From an uncultured Pseudogracilibacillus sp. (GTDB lineage Bacteria; Bacillota; Bacilli; Bacillales; Amphibacillaceae), in assembly GCA_937974845.1 (NCBI GenBank), contig CALJVC010000009.1, forward strand, positions 1 to 21,418: a stretch of 21,418 nucleotides of DNA, read 5' to 3'. Shown here piece after piece: positions 14,333 to 21,418 of the stretch (the first letter of the stretch is position 1; the number at the start of each line of letters is the position of its first letter). The translations under genes were made by a program, and so were the position numbers. The notes under the pieces are model-generated. The model did not search any database. It was not told the DNA's origin and saw only the letters and a program-made list of their open reading frames with translations.

Positions 14333-15628
14333 TTACTTAAATTTTTCAGAAAGTTCCTTAAACACACGATTCACTGCTTCAATAGTCTTCTCAATGTCCT
14401 CATCGCTATGGGCAGTAGATAAAAAGAGCCCTTCGAATTGGGACGGCGGTAAAAAGATCCCTTCCCGAATCATACCTTTATAGTAGGCTGTAAACATCTC
14501 TAAATTAGAAGTCTGCGCTGTAGCAAAGTTAACAACAGGTTCCTCGGTAAAGAAAAATCCTAGCATTGAGCCCGCCCGGTTAATCTGAAGGGGAATACCA
14601 TAGGTCTCTCCTGCCTCGCGATATCCTTCAACTAAACGATCGACCTTTTGGTTTAACTTTTCGTACACATCACGATCGAGAGCCCGTAACGTTTCATAAC
14701 CTGCGGTCATAGCTAATGGGTTTCCTGATAGGGTCCCCGCCTGATAAATCTCCCCGGATGGAGCGATATGTTGCATAATTTCCCGCTTCCCACCGTAGGC
14801 ACCAACCGGTAAGCCACCACCGATGACTTTTCCTAAGCAAGTTAAGTCTGGGTCGATACCGAAGTACCCTTGGGCACTCTCATAGCTTACACGGAAACCC
14901 GTCATTACCTCATCAAAAATTAGTAAAGCACCGTGTTCCTTCGTCAACTCCCGTAGGCTTTCTAAGAAATTATCCCGTGGAGGAACGACGCCCATGTTCC
15001 CAGCTACCGGTTCCACGATAACTCCTGCAATATCCTTACCATATTTCGCAAAGACTTCCTTCACACTATCTAAATCATTGTAAGGAACGGTGATCGTATT
15101 TTGAGCAATAGTCGAAGGTACACCAGGGCTATCCGGTAAGCCAAGGGTCGCTACCCCTGAGCCAGCCTTAATTAATAAAGAATCCCCATGGCCGTGGTAA
15201 TTTCCTTCGAATTTGACGATAAGATCCCGGCCAGTATAGCCTCGGGCTAACCGTAAGGCGCTCATCGTCGCTTCCGTTCCGGAATTAACCATCCGCAACA
15301 TTTCAATGGAAGGAATTCGTTCCATGACGAGCTGGGCAAGTTTATTTTCAATTACGGTCGGCGCACCATAGCTCGTTCCTCTCTCTGTCGCTTCCTTCAA
15401 CGCTTCGACGACCCGTTCATCGGCATGTCCGAGGATCAACGGTCCCCAACTTAATACATAATCGATATATTCATTACCATCGATATCGGTAACCCGGGAA
15501 CCCTTCGCTTTTTCAATAAAAATCGGTGTCATATCGACCGAACGAAAGGCCCTGACCGGTGAATTTACTCCCCCTGGCATCAAATCTACGGCGACTTCAT
15601 AAGCGGCTTTTGATTTTTCAAACTGCAT
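14333..15628 (-). CDS. hemL: Glutamate-1-semialdehyde 2,1-aminomutase
   Basis: A PLP/PMP enzyme that moves the amino group of glutamate-1-semialdehyde to make 5-aminolevulinate, the second C5-pathway step after HemA. At 431 residues it is full length. Motifs: GGVNSPVRAF at the N terminus, SWGPLILGHA, RMVNSGTEATMSALRLAR for phosphate binding, IFDEVMTGFR with the pyridine-binding Asp239, and CLGKVIGGGLPVGAYGG with the Schiff-base Lys267. Its ATG shares bases with the hemB stop (TAATG), and GGAGAGGTG lies about 8 nt upstream, so translation is probably coupled. Confidence 0.97.
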   Translation of the reverse strand: MQFEKSKAAYEVAVDLMPGGVNSPVRAFRSVDMTPIFIEKAKGSRVTDIDGNEYIDYVLSWGPLILGHADERVVEALKEATERGTSYGAPTVIENKLAQLVMERIPSIEMLRMVNSGTEATMSALRLARGYTGRDLIVKFEGNYHGHGDSLLIKAGSGVATLGLPDSPGVPSTIAQNTITVPYNDLDSVKEVFAKYGKDIAGVIVEPVAGNMGVVPPRDNFLESLRELTKEHGALLIFDEVMTGFRVSYESAQGYFGIDPDLTCLGKVIGGGLPVGAYGGKREIMQHIAPSGEIYQAGTLSGNPLAMTAGYETLRALDRDVYEKLNQKVDRLVEGYREAGETYGIPLQINRAGSMLGFFFTEEPVVNFATAQTSNLEMFTAYYKGMIREGIFLPPSQFEGLFLSTAHSDEDIEKTIEAVNRVFKELSEKFK

Positions 15629-16632
15629 TACACATCCACCTCTCCTTTATCGTTTTTAAACCAAGTAGCGACATCCTTCGCATGGTATGTAATAATTCTC
15701 TGTGCACCAGCTCGCTTCATCGAAAGAAGCTTTTCTAATACGATGCTCTTTTCATCGATCCAGCCTTGTAGAGCGGCAGCCTTGACCATAGAATATTCTC
15801 CACTAACGTTATAGGCCAAAATAGGTAAGTTTGTCGTATCGCTCACATCCCTTACGATATCGAGGTAAGACAGGGCTGGTTTAACGATAATAGCATCGGC
15901 TCCTTCTTCAATATCGGCTTCTAATTCCCGTAAAGCCTCTTTTCGATTTGGTACGTCCATTTGATAACTTTTTCGATCACCAAATTCCGGCGTACTATCA
16001 GCAGCGTCCCGGAATGGACCATAGAAAGAAGACGCATATTTCACAGCATAAGACATGATTGGAACATAGGTAAAGCCAGCCTGGTCTAGTTTTTCACGAA
16101 TTTTTGCGACCTTACCGTCCAACATGCTTGAAGGTGCGATAATATCAGCACCTGCTTCCGCTTGAGCAACGGCTACTTCTCCCATTATTTCTACCGAGGC
16201 GTCGTTTTGAATTTCACCATCCTTAAGGAGACCGCAATGGCCATGGGACGTATATTCGCAAAGGCAATTATCCGCAATAACTAACATATCTGGAGCTACC
16301 TTCTTAATCCGTCTAATTGCCTGTTGAATGATACCATCGGGATGGTATGCCTCCGACCCTTCGCTATCCTTATGGGCAGGAATTCCAAAAAGAAGGACCG
16401 ACCGAAGGCCAAGGGCATCAAGTTCCTTTATTTCCTCTTCCAAATAATCTAAGGAAAGCTGGAATATATTCGGCATCGAGGGTACTTCTCGTTTAATATT
16501 TTCTCCTTCAACGATGAAAAGAGGATAGACGAGATCAGCTACCTCTAAACGATTCTCTTGAAAAAAAGAACGTAGACCTGCCGTCCTTCTTAAGCGACGA
16601 TTCCTTGTCAACTTAGTTTGCACTATCATCAT
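15628..16632 (-). CDS. hemB: Delta-aminolevulinic acid dehydratase (porphobilinogen synthase)
   Basis: Condenses two 5-aminolevulinates to porphobilinogen. It has 334 residues. The zinc site is Cys123, Cys125 and Cys133 in NCLCEYTSHGHCG, so this is the zinc type. The Schiff-base lysines are Lys198 (SYAVKYAS) and Lys251 (IIVKPALSYLD). FYGPFRDAADS and YNVSGEYSM are conserved. The ATG at 16632 overlaps the hemD stop by 4 nt. The site AAGGAAGG directly abuts this ATG, so the GTG three codons in (16623, 9 nt spacing) may be the true start. HemA, HemB and HemL together show the C5 route to 5-aminolevulinate. Confidence 0.96.
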   Translation of the reverse strand: MMIVQTKLTRNRRLRRTAGLRSFFQENRLEVADLVYPLFIVEGENIKREVPSMPNIFQLSLDYLEEEIKELDALGLRSVLLFGIPAHKDSEGSEAYHPDGIIQQAIRRIKKVAPDMLVIADNCLCEYTSHGHCGLLKDGEIQNDASVEIMGEVAVAQAEAGADIIAPSSMLDGKVAKIREKLDQAGFTYVPIMSYAVKYASSFYGPFRDAADSTPEFGDRKSYQMDVPNRKEALRELEADIEEGADAIIVKPALSYLDIVRDVSDTTNLPILAYNVSGEYSMVKAAALQGWIDEKSIVLEKLLSMKRAGAQRIITYHAKDVATWFKNDKGEVDV

Positions 16633-17396
16633 CCTTCCTTTTCGATATGTAAAGCCATTAAACGAATCATCTCATCAATCGTAAATATATCGGGGCGAAT
16701 AACCGGCTGAAGCCCATACTTTAAAGCCTGGGCTTCCGTCGTAGCACCAATACACACAAAAACTCCCTTCGCGCTCCCCCCTTCACCAAGAAAATCTACG
16801 TAAGCATCGACTGTTGAAGGGCTTGTGAAAGTTATGAAATCCAACGGTTCCTCCATTACTTCCTGCAATTTCCCCCGAATCCCTTCATTAGGTTCTGTCC
16901 GGTAAACCGTAAGGGTATCGAGACGATAACCCTTGTTCCCAAGGGCTTCGGGTAACACTTTACGGGATAAATTTCCACGAATTAGCAGTAGATTCCTTTC
17001 CCCAGGATAACTTTCTGAAAACTCCTTCGCCATCGTCTTCGCATCATACCTCGTAGGTAAGAAATCGACAGAGAACCGATGTGCCTCCAAGGCCTTTTTC
17101 GTTTTTTCACCTACTACCGCAAAACGTTTTTGTTCCAATAAATCTCTTAACCGAGCTGAAGTACCGATAGATTTAAAAAAACACCGAACCCCGTTAGCAC
17201 TTGTAAAAAATAACCACTCTGCCTGTTCAATCCGATCTACTATTGTCGAAGACTGCCAACTCTTATCGCAGGAAATCTTAATTAAAGGAGTCACAATTGG
17301 TCGACCACCGTGACGAGTAATCTTTTCAGCAAAAATCTTCGCCTGACTCTCCTCCCGAGTGACGAGGATTCTTTTTCCTTTTAAATCCTCTATCAT
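16629..17396 (-). CDS. hemD: Uroporphyrinogen III synthase
   Basis: Closes and inverts ring D of hydroxymethylbilane to uroporphyrinogen III. The 255-residue protein is poorly conserved, as the family is, but keeps its usual marks: KRILVTREESQA at the N terminus, EWLFFTSANGVRCFF (family FTSxNGV), FAVVGEKTKKAL, LLLIRGNLSRKVLPEAL, and DFITFTSPSTVDAYVDFLG before FVCIGATTEAQALKYG. The ATG overlaps the hemC stop (ATGA) and its stop overlaps the hemB ATG, which points to translational coupling. Its position between hemC and hemB is the same as in B. subtilis. Confidence 0.92.
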   Translation of the reverse strand: MIEDLKGKRILVTREESQAKIFAEKITRHGGRPIVTPLIKISCDKSWQSSTIVDRIEQAEWLFFTSANGVRCFFKSIGTSARLRDLLEQKRFAVVGEKTKKALEAHRFSVDFLPTRYDAKTMAKEFSESYPGERNLLLIRGNLSRKVLPEALGNKGYRLDTLTVYRTEPNEGIRGKLQEVMEEPLDFITFTSPSTVDAYVDFLGEGGSAKGVFVCIGATTEAQALKYGLQPVIRPDIFTIDEMIRLMALHIEKEG

Positions 17397-18307
17397 CGAG
17401 ATGCATACCTTTCGATCATTTCTCCAGCGCCTTGCGCAAGTAAACGCTCAGCCAAGGCTTCAGCTACCTCTTCAGCCGAATTCCCCGTCACTTCATCCTT
17501 GATTACCTTAGTGCCTTCTTCGTTTAAAACCATCCCCGTCAAAGTAACCACCGAGCCCTCCACCTCAGCCAAACAAGCGAGAGGTGCCTTCTCCTCTGGG
17601 TCTAATCGGGCTACTAAGAGCCGTTCGGCCTCCGTCGCCAAGCTAGTTGCTGGATCGTGAATCGTCTTGAAAACTTCCCTAGTATAATCATCATCTTTTC
17701 GACATTGGATAATTAAAGCTCCTTGGCTAGCAGCTGGTAAAAAGCTCTCCGTTGGTAAATATTCTGTAATATAATGCTCTAAACCGAGTCGATTCAATCC
17801 AGCTACAGCTAAAATAATCGCATCGTAATCCCCTCTCTTTAACTGGGCAATCCGCTGATCAATCGGACCACGAATCTTTTTCGTTTGAATATCTGGACGT
17901 AAGGCCTTTAACTGAGCAGTCCTCCGCAAGCTACTTGTACCGACCACTGCCCCTTCAGGTAATTCGCGCAAAGATAAGCCTTTGGATGAAATAAGCGCCT
18001 CCCGGGGATCTTCGCGAACCGGAATTGCAGCAGTAACTAATGCTTCAGGACCTTTTATAGGTAAATCTTTCATACTATGTACTGCTACGTCTATTTCTTT
18101 TGCTATTAAAGCCTCATCCAACTCCTGATTAAAAATACCTCGCCCAGCTAACCGATCTAAAGAAACATCCAGCTTCCGATCTCCTTCTGTAACCATTTCC
18201 TTAATTGTAAAGCTTTGAGCCCTATGTTTTTTCACCGCTTCAAGCACGATGTTCGTCTGGGCAAGAGCTAATGGACTATTACGCGTACCTACAACAATTT
18301 CCCTCAT
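17393..18307 (-). CDS. hemC: Hydroxymethylbilane synthase, atypical (lacks the cofactor cysteine)
   Basis: HemC joins four porphobilinogens on a dipyrromethane cofactor bound covalently to one cysteine. The 304-residue protein is full length and keeps GTRNSPLALAQT (Arg9, Ser11), HSMKDLP with catalytic Asp81, GTSSLRRTAQL (Arg128, Arg129), the Arg pair of IRGPIDQR, and AVAGLNRLGL. The cofactor motif is changed, however. An ungapped alignment to B. subtilis EGGCQVP (from AERAFL to the proline) gives DPEEKAP, so the cysteine is Glu239. The only nearby cysteine is Cys245 (PLACLAE); Cys202 is the other. GGKGLFVKE has become AGRGIFNQE and PAVGQGA is PAASQGA. The gene lies 9 nt after hemA and overlaps hemD by 4 nt. 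Family and position are certain; how it holds its cofactor is open. Confidence 0.9.
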   Translation of the reverse strand: MREIVVGTRNSPLALAQTNIVLEAVKKHRAQSFTIKEMVTEGDRKLDVSLDRLAGRGIFNQELDEALIAKEIDVAVHSMKDLPIKGPEALVTAAIPVREDPREALISSKGLSLRELPEGAVVGTSSLRRTAQLKALRPDIQTKKIRGPIDQRIAQLKRGDYDAIILAVAGLNRLGLEHYITEYLPTESFLPAASQGALIIQCRKDDDYTREVFKTIHDPATSLATEAERLLVARLDPEEKAPLACLAEVEGSVVTLTGMVLNEEGTKVIKDEVTGNSAEEVAEALAERLLAQGAGEMIERYASR

Positions 18308-18316
18308 CTTATCCCC

Positions 18317-19687
18317 TCAACTTTCCTTTGTCCTTTCACCTACATTTATATCGAGGGCCTTTACCTTCTTCGTATCTAATAACGTTCGATAATAATCGAT
18401 ATGGGCCTTCGTCTCCGCCTCAAACTCCTTCTCTAAATCGAACACCTCGCCAAAGCACGAAACATTCTCCTCTAACTCCCCTTTAACTGCTAACTCTTTC
18501 GCCTTAGTAATTGGTTCGTGGAGTAATTGACGCATAATGCGTCGGGTTTGATAATAAATAACATTTCTTTCCTTCTCCGTTAAATGAGGAAGCTTCCGAC
18601 AAATCGTCTCGTATACTTCCTCGTGGATACTAGAACCCTTTTGGTGAAGAGAAGTGACGATAGGATCTGCACCAAGCAACTTCATCCAAGCTTCAATCGC
18701 TTCCATTTCCTCTTCTATCATCCGACGAACCTTTTCAGCTGCTTGTCTCCGAGCTTCGAGATTCGTATCGACCACCGTCTGAAGATCATCGATGTTATAT
18801 AGAGTTACTTGTTCGACCTCTCGAATACGATCTTCGATGTTTCGAGGTAAACCAATATCCACTAAAACTAAAGGGCGGTGTCGGCGTCTTTCTTGAATCG
18901 CCTTTACCTGTACCTTCGATAAAAGAGGAGACTGCGAACCCGTTGCAAAAAAGACAATATCTGCTTCAACCATCAAGTTCTCTAAATCTTCCATCTCTTC
19001 TGCCTGCAAGGAAAATTCTCCAGCCAGCTTTTCCGCCCGTTCGTACGTACGATTTAAAATCGTAATATGATGACACTTTAAGGCGATTAAATTTCTTACA
19101 GCAAGTTCACCCATTTCCCCTGCACCAACTACGAGTATCTTCTTCGTTGGTAGATTCTCTACCGATTGCTTTAATAATTCAACAGCAGCATAACTTATAG
19201 AAACCGTATGTTCACCAATTCTAGAGGTGACATGGGCTTCTTTTGCGAAGGCAATAGCCCGTTGAAAAATTTCATTAAAAATCTTTCCTGTCGTATTCAT
19301 ATGGAAAGAAGTGAGATAGGCTTCACGTATTTGGCCTAAAATTTGTGTCTCTCCTAAAACCATCGAATGTAAACCCGTAATCACTTGAAGCAGATGACGA
19401 ATGGCGTCTGCTCCGGTATGAACGATTAAATATGGTTCTAATTCCTCTATTCTTAATTCGAACCAATCTAATAAAAATTTTTTCACAGAGGCATAGCCCT
19501 CTTCTAACCGTTCGAGAACGACATAGATTTCTGTGCGGTTACAAGTTGATAAAATAATATTCTCCTTTATATCTGAATATTGAGATAATTGTCTATTAGC
19601 CGATTCTAACTCCGAAGAAAAAGTGATTTTTTCACGTATTTCAATTGGAGCCGTTTCGTAGTTGATCCCAACATTTACAATAAACAT
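18317..19687 (-). CDS. hemA: Glutamyl-tRNA reductase
   Basis: Reduces glutamyl-tRNA(Glu) with NADPH to glutamate-1-semialdehyde, the committed and usually regulated step of haem synthesis. The 456-residue protein has the catalytic Cys49 in STCNRTEIY, His98 in DAIRHLL, the NADPH-binding VVGAGEMGELAVRNL (187-200) and a C-terminal helical dimerisation domain (from about 310). The conserved GLDS before MVLGETQILGQ reads GLHS (His107), an unusual swap. The ATG aligns with other family starts, but its ribosome binding site is only GGGGG at 9 nt; a stronger AAAGGAG lies about 20 nt upstream inside a possible hairpin. It is first in the haem operon. hemX, which follows hemA in B. subtilis and lowers HemA levels, is absent. 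Confidence 0.96.
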   Translation of the reverse strand: MFIVNVGINYETAPIEIREKITFSSELESANRQLSQYSDIKENIILSTCNRTEIYVVLERLEEGYASVKKFLLDWFELRIEELEPYLIVHTGADAIRHLLQVITGLHSMVLGETQILGQIREAYLTSFHMNTTGKIFNEIFQRAIAFAKEAHVTSRIGEHTVSISYAAVELLKQSVENLPTKKILVVGAGEMGELAVRNLIALKCHHITILNRTYERAEKLAGEFSLQAEEMEDLENLMVEADIVFFATGSQSPLLSKVQVKAIQERRRHRPLVLVDIGLPRNIEDRIREVEQVTLYNIDDLQTVVDTNLEARRQAAEKVRRMIEEEMEAIEAWMKLLGADPIVTSLHQKGSSIHEEVYETICRKLPHLTEKERNVIYYQTRRIMRQLLHEPITKAKELAVKGELEENVSCFGEVFDLEKEFEAETKAHIDYYRTLLDTKKVKALDINVGERTKES

Positions 19688-19939
19688 AGGTTTAAACCCC
19701 CAATGTTCTCCTTTACTTTCTACGGGTTTATAGGAGATATGTACATACGTATATAGGATACAGAGCCCAAGCCCTTATGTACATGAACAAATCATTAACT
19801 TAATTTGAACAATTTGTGTCCCTCTCGATCGAGAGCATGACAATCCAGAGGTAATTCCGGCTTTATCCTCCCTTACGTATCCCGCCTCCGTGCGAAGGGA
19901 ACGCCATCGAACATCCTCGTTATTTCGTTTTTTTACCTA
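19688..19939 (-). other. Structured 5' leader of the haem operon
   Basis: About 250 nt lie between the inferred transcription start and hemA. On the RNA strand, in order: TCCCTTC can pair either with GGAGGcGGGA (19876-19903) or, through TCCCTT, with AAGGGA (19869-19900), two exclusive folds. A 14-bp palindrome CTCTCGATCGAGAG follows (19822-19835). Next comes a 9-bp inverted repeat ATGTACATA / TATGTACAT (19739-19747 and 19776-19784). Last, TCTCCT / AGGAGA (19707-19737) would mask the AAAGGAG upstream of hemA. No T-box sequence, known riboswitch core or U-tailed terminator is seen. Confidence 0.5.
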
Positions 19940-19945
19940 ATAAAC

Positions 19946-19954
19946 AGTATACCA
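19946..19954 (-). promoter_or_regulatory. Extended -10 promoter of the haem operon
   Basis: On the minus strand TGGTATACT is an extended -10 element (TGn-TATACT). The -35 at normal spacing is poor. A TTGTCA further upstream pairs at 17 bp only with the weak TGTTTA. No convincing Per box overlaps it, although hemAXCDBL of B. subtilis is in the PerR regulon. Confidence 0.5.
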
Positions 19955-20084
19955 AATTAAAAGTGACAAATTTTTAAAATCTTTCTTTTTTAACAATTTT
20001 TCTAAACATCCTCAAGTATATTTTTACCAGAAAACGACAAAATATGTAAATCGAAATGCCTTTTGTGATATTTCTTAATCTGTT

Positions 20085-20106
20085 TGTAACATAACTATAA
20101 TATAAT
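20085..20106 (+). promoter_or_regulatory. Promoter of the 3D-domain gene with a WalR-like repeat
   Basis: Two overlapping TATAAT hexamers (20096-20101 and 20101-20106) have only weak -35 matches upstream. TGTAAC-N5-TATAAT (20085-20101) fits the WalR consensus TGTWAH-N5-TGTWAH except for one base. WalRK controls yocH and cwlO in B. subtilis, so the site fits the gene, but the second half coincides with a -10, which weakens the reading. Confidence 0.35.
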
Positions 20107-20192
20107 TGTTTCTTTCCTATGTTATAGTTTAGTTTCAGAAGCATAAGTTTAGAAATATCATTTTGTTTATTAATTAAAGGAGTTGTAAAGGT

Positions 20193-21374
20193 TTGAAGAA
20201 AAGAATCACAACATTAACGATTCTTGTTCTATTCACAACGACGATATTCTTTCAACCAATAGATGCAATAGGATCCCCAGCAAAAATGAAAGAAATAGAA
20301 AAGGACCGCCAGGAGATCCAACAAAACTTATCCAAAAAAGAAAAAGAAATTGTTCAAGTATTAGAGCAAATAGAAGGTTTACATGAAGAAATTGCAAAGA
20401 TCGAGAAAGAAATTGAGGAACAAGATCAGTTCATTCGTTCAGCAGAAGATAAAGTCATGGCCTATGAAGAAGAATTCGAGGCCTTATTAGAAGAGATTAT
20501 GGTCCTCGATCAACAAATTGAAGCAAGGGCAGAGATTTTAAATCAACGCCTTGCTGCCTACCAAGAAGTTGGTGGAGATATTAGCTATTTAGAAGTACTC
20601 TTTAATTCTAAGTCTTTCATCGACTTCATCAGTCGGGTGACTTCCATTACAACTGTCACCGATGCTGACCGACAAATTATTGAGCAGCAAAAGGAAGACC
20701 GTGAAGCTGTAGAAGAACTGCATACACAAGTTGGAAAAAAATTAGATGCTCAACAAAAACTTCTCAACAACTTAAAAGAAGCGAAAAAAGAAATTAAAAA
20801 TAAAGAAGCGAATTTAAAAGAAAAAGAGAAGCAACTGAAAAACAAAGAAACAGCCCTTAATAAAGAAAAAGAACAACTATCAGAAAAAGATCAAAACTTA
20901 CAACAATTAGAATCGGCTTACCGTCAACGTATGGAAGCGAAAAAACAAGAACAGAAAAAGGAAACAACCGTACAAGTAGCATCTACTCAAACCAACGTAA
21001 CAAAGAAAAATCCAACAAATCAGGTAAAACAGACCACCACAGTAAAGAATGAACAACCGAAAAAAGAAACACCAAAACAAGTTGGAAAAACCCTCACCGT
21101 AACAGCAACAGCCTATACACCTCATTGTAAAGGGTGTGATGGTGTGACATCGACAGGTATTAACTTAAATAAAGATAAAAACCTTAAAATCATTGCTGTC
21201 GATAAGTCTGTTATTCCATTAGGGACAAAGGTATATGTTCCTAATTACGGAATAGCTGTTGCAGGAGATACTGGTGGAGCAATTAAAGGAAATCGAATTG
21301 ACGTACTTTTCTATTCGAAAGAACAAGCCCGCCAGTGGGGAAGAAAAACCATTACAATTAAAATCTTAGATTAA
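20193..21374 (+). CDS. Exported coiled-coil 3D-domain cell wall protein (YocH/CwlO-like)
   Basis: A 393-residue secreted protein. A signal peptide covers about 1-25 (KKR, a hydrophobic core, then PIDA). Residues 30-250 form a long coiled coil with the PcsB/CwlO-type stretch ISYLEVLFNSKSFIDFISRV (130-149) and later Lys/Glu heptads. A Thr/Lys/Gln-rich linker covers 250-298. The C-terminal 3D domain (300-393) has ATAYT, the pair Cys312/Cys315, Asp337 (AVDKSVIPLGTKV), Asp359 (AGDTGGAIKGN) and Asp370. 3D domains are double-psi beta-barrels related to lytic transglycosylases; in YocH they follow LysM repeats, which are missing here. The start is TTG, 10 nt after AAAGGAG. It is divergent from the haem operon and transcribed alone. 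A peptidoglycan-cleaving role is likely but inferred. Confidence 0.85.
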   Translation: MKKRITTLTILVLFTTTIFFQPIDAIGSPAKMKEIEKDRQEIQQNLSKKEKEIVQVLEQIEGLHEEIAKIEKEIEEQDQFIRSAEDKVMAYEEEFEALLEEIMVLDQQIEARAEILNQRLAAYQEVGGDISYLEVLFNSKSFIDFISRVTSITTVTDADRQIIEQQKEDREAVEELHTQVGKKLDAQQKLLNNLKEAKKEIKNKEANLKEKEKQLKNKETALNKEKEQLSEKDQNLQQLESAYRQRMEAKKQEQKKETTVQVASTQTNVTKKNPTNQVKQTTTVKNEQPKKETPKQVGKTLTVTATAYTPHCKGCDGVTSTGINLNKDKNLKIIAVDKSVIPLGTKVYVPNYGIAVAGDTGGAIKGNRIDVLFYSKEQARQWGRKTITIKILD

Positions 21375-21380
21375 CCAACT

Positions 21381-21418
21381 ACCCTTAAGTTAGTCAAAAC
21401 TAGCTTAAGGGTTTTTTA
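21381..21418 (+). terminator. Terminator of the 3D-domain gene
   Basis: A 13-bp stem CCCTTAAGTTAGT (21382-21394) / ACTAGCTTAAGGG (21399-21411) with one wobble has a CAAA loop. It is followed by TTTTTT at the window edge. Confidence 0.9.

Overview
The window is chromosomal DNA from a low-GC Gram-positive bacterium of the Bacillaceae type. Supporting signs are AGGAGG-type ribosome binding sites, GTG and TTG starts, SigA-like promoters, tight U-tailed terminators, a PerR-type ahpCF control region, an HPr with both His15 and Ser46, and a clustered C5-pathway haem operon. Nothing resembles a prophage, insertion sequence, CRISPR array or genomic island. The content is mostly housekeeping.

Layout. 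1-3950 holds four separately transcribed + strand genes: a HAAS-domain membrane protein, a solitary trpB, an RraA-family protein and a solitary ptsH (HPr). Several have their own promoter and terminator. 3995-6635 is a minus-strand pair, a MenC/N-succinylamino-acid-racemase-type enolase-superfamily enzyme and a polytopic transporter. It converges on ptsH over a shared terminator and diverges from pepF (oligoendopeptidase F, 6796-8595). 8726-10869 is the minus-strand ahpC-ahpF peroxidase operon, behind a promoter overlapped by PerR-box-like sequence. About 800 bp without protein genes follows, ending in tRNA-Val(GAC), which has tandem promoters and a terminator shared with the next operon.

11842-19687 is a seven-gene minus-strand operon, hemA-hemC-hemD-hemB-hemL-hemE-hemY. 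It makes coproporphyrin III from glutamyl-tRNA (HemA, HemL, HemB, HemC, HemD, HemE, then HemY/CgoX). The last steps of the coproporphyrin-dependent route (ferrochelatase CpfC, decarboxylase ChdC) must be elsewhere. hemX and hemH, present in the equivalent Bacillus subtilis operons, are absent. A 250-nt structured leader precedes hemA. Diverging from it at the right edge is an exported protein with a CwlO/PcsB-like coiled coil and a 3D (YocH-type) muralytic domain.

I do not see a wholly new system. The strongest leads are: (1) HemC has Glu where the family has the invariant cysteine that anchors the dipyrromethane cofactor; (2) the merged haem operon and its folded leader; (3) a lone TrpB with a shortened active-site-side loop; (4) a perfect inverted repeat filling the spacer of the ptsH promoter; (5) the coiled-coil plus 3D-domain wall enzyme.
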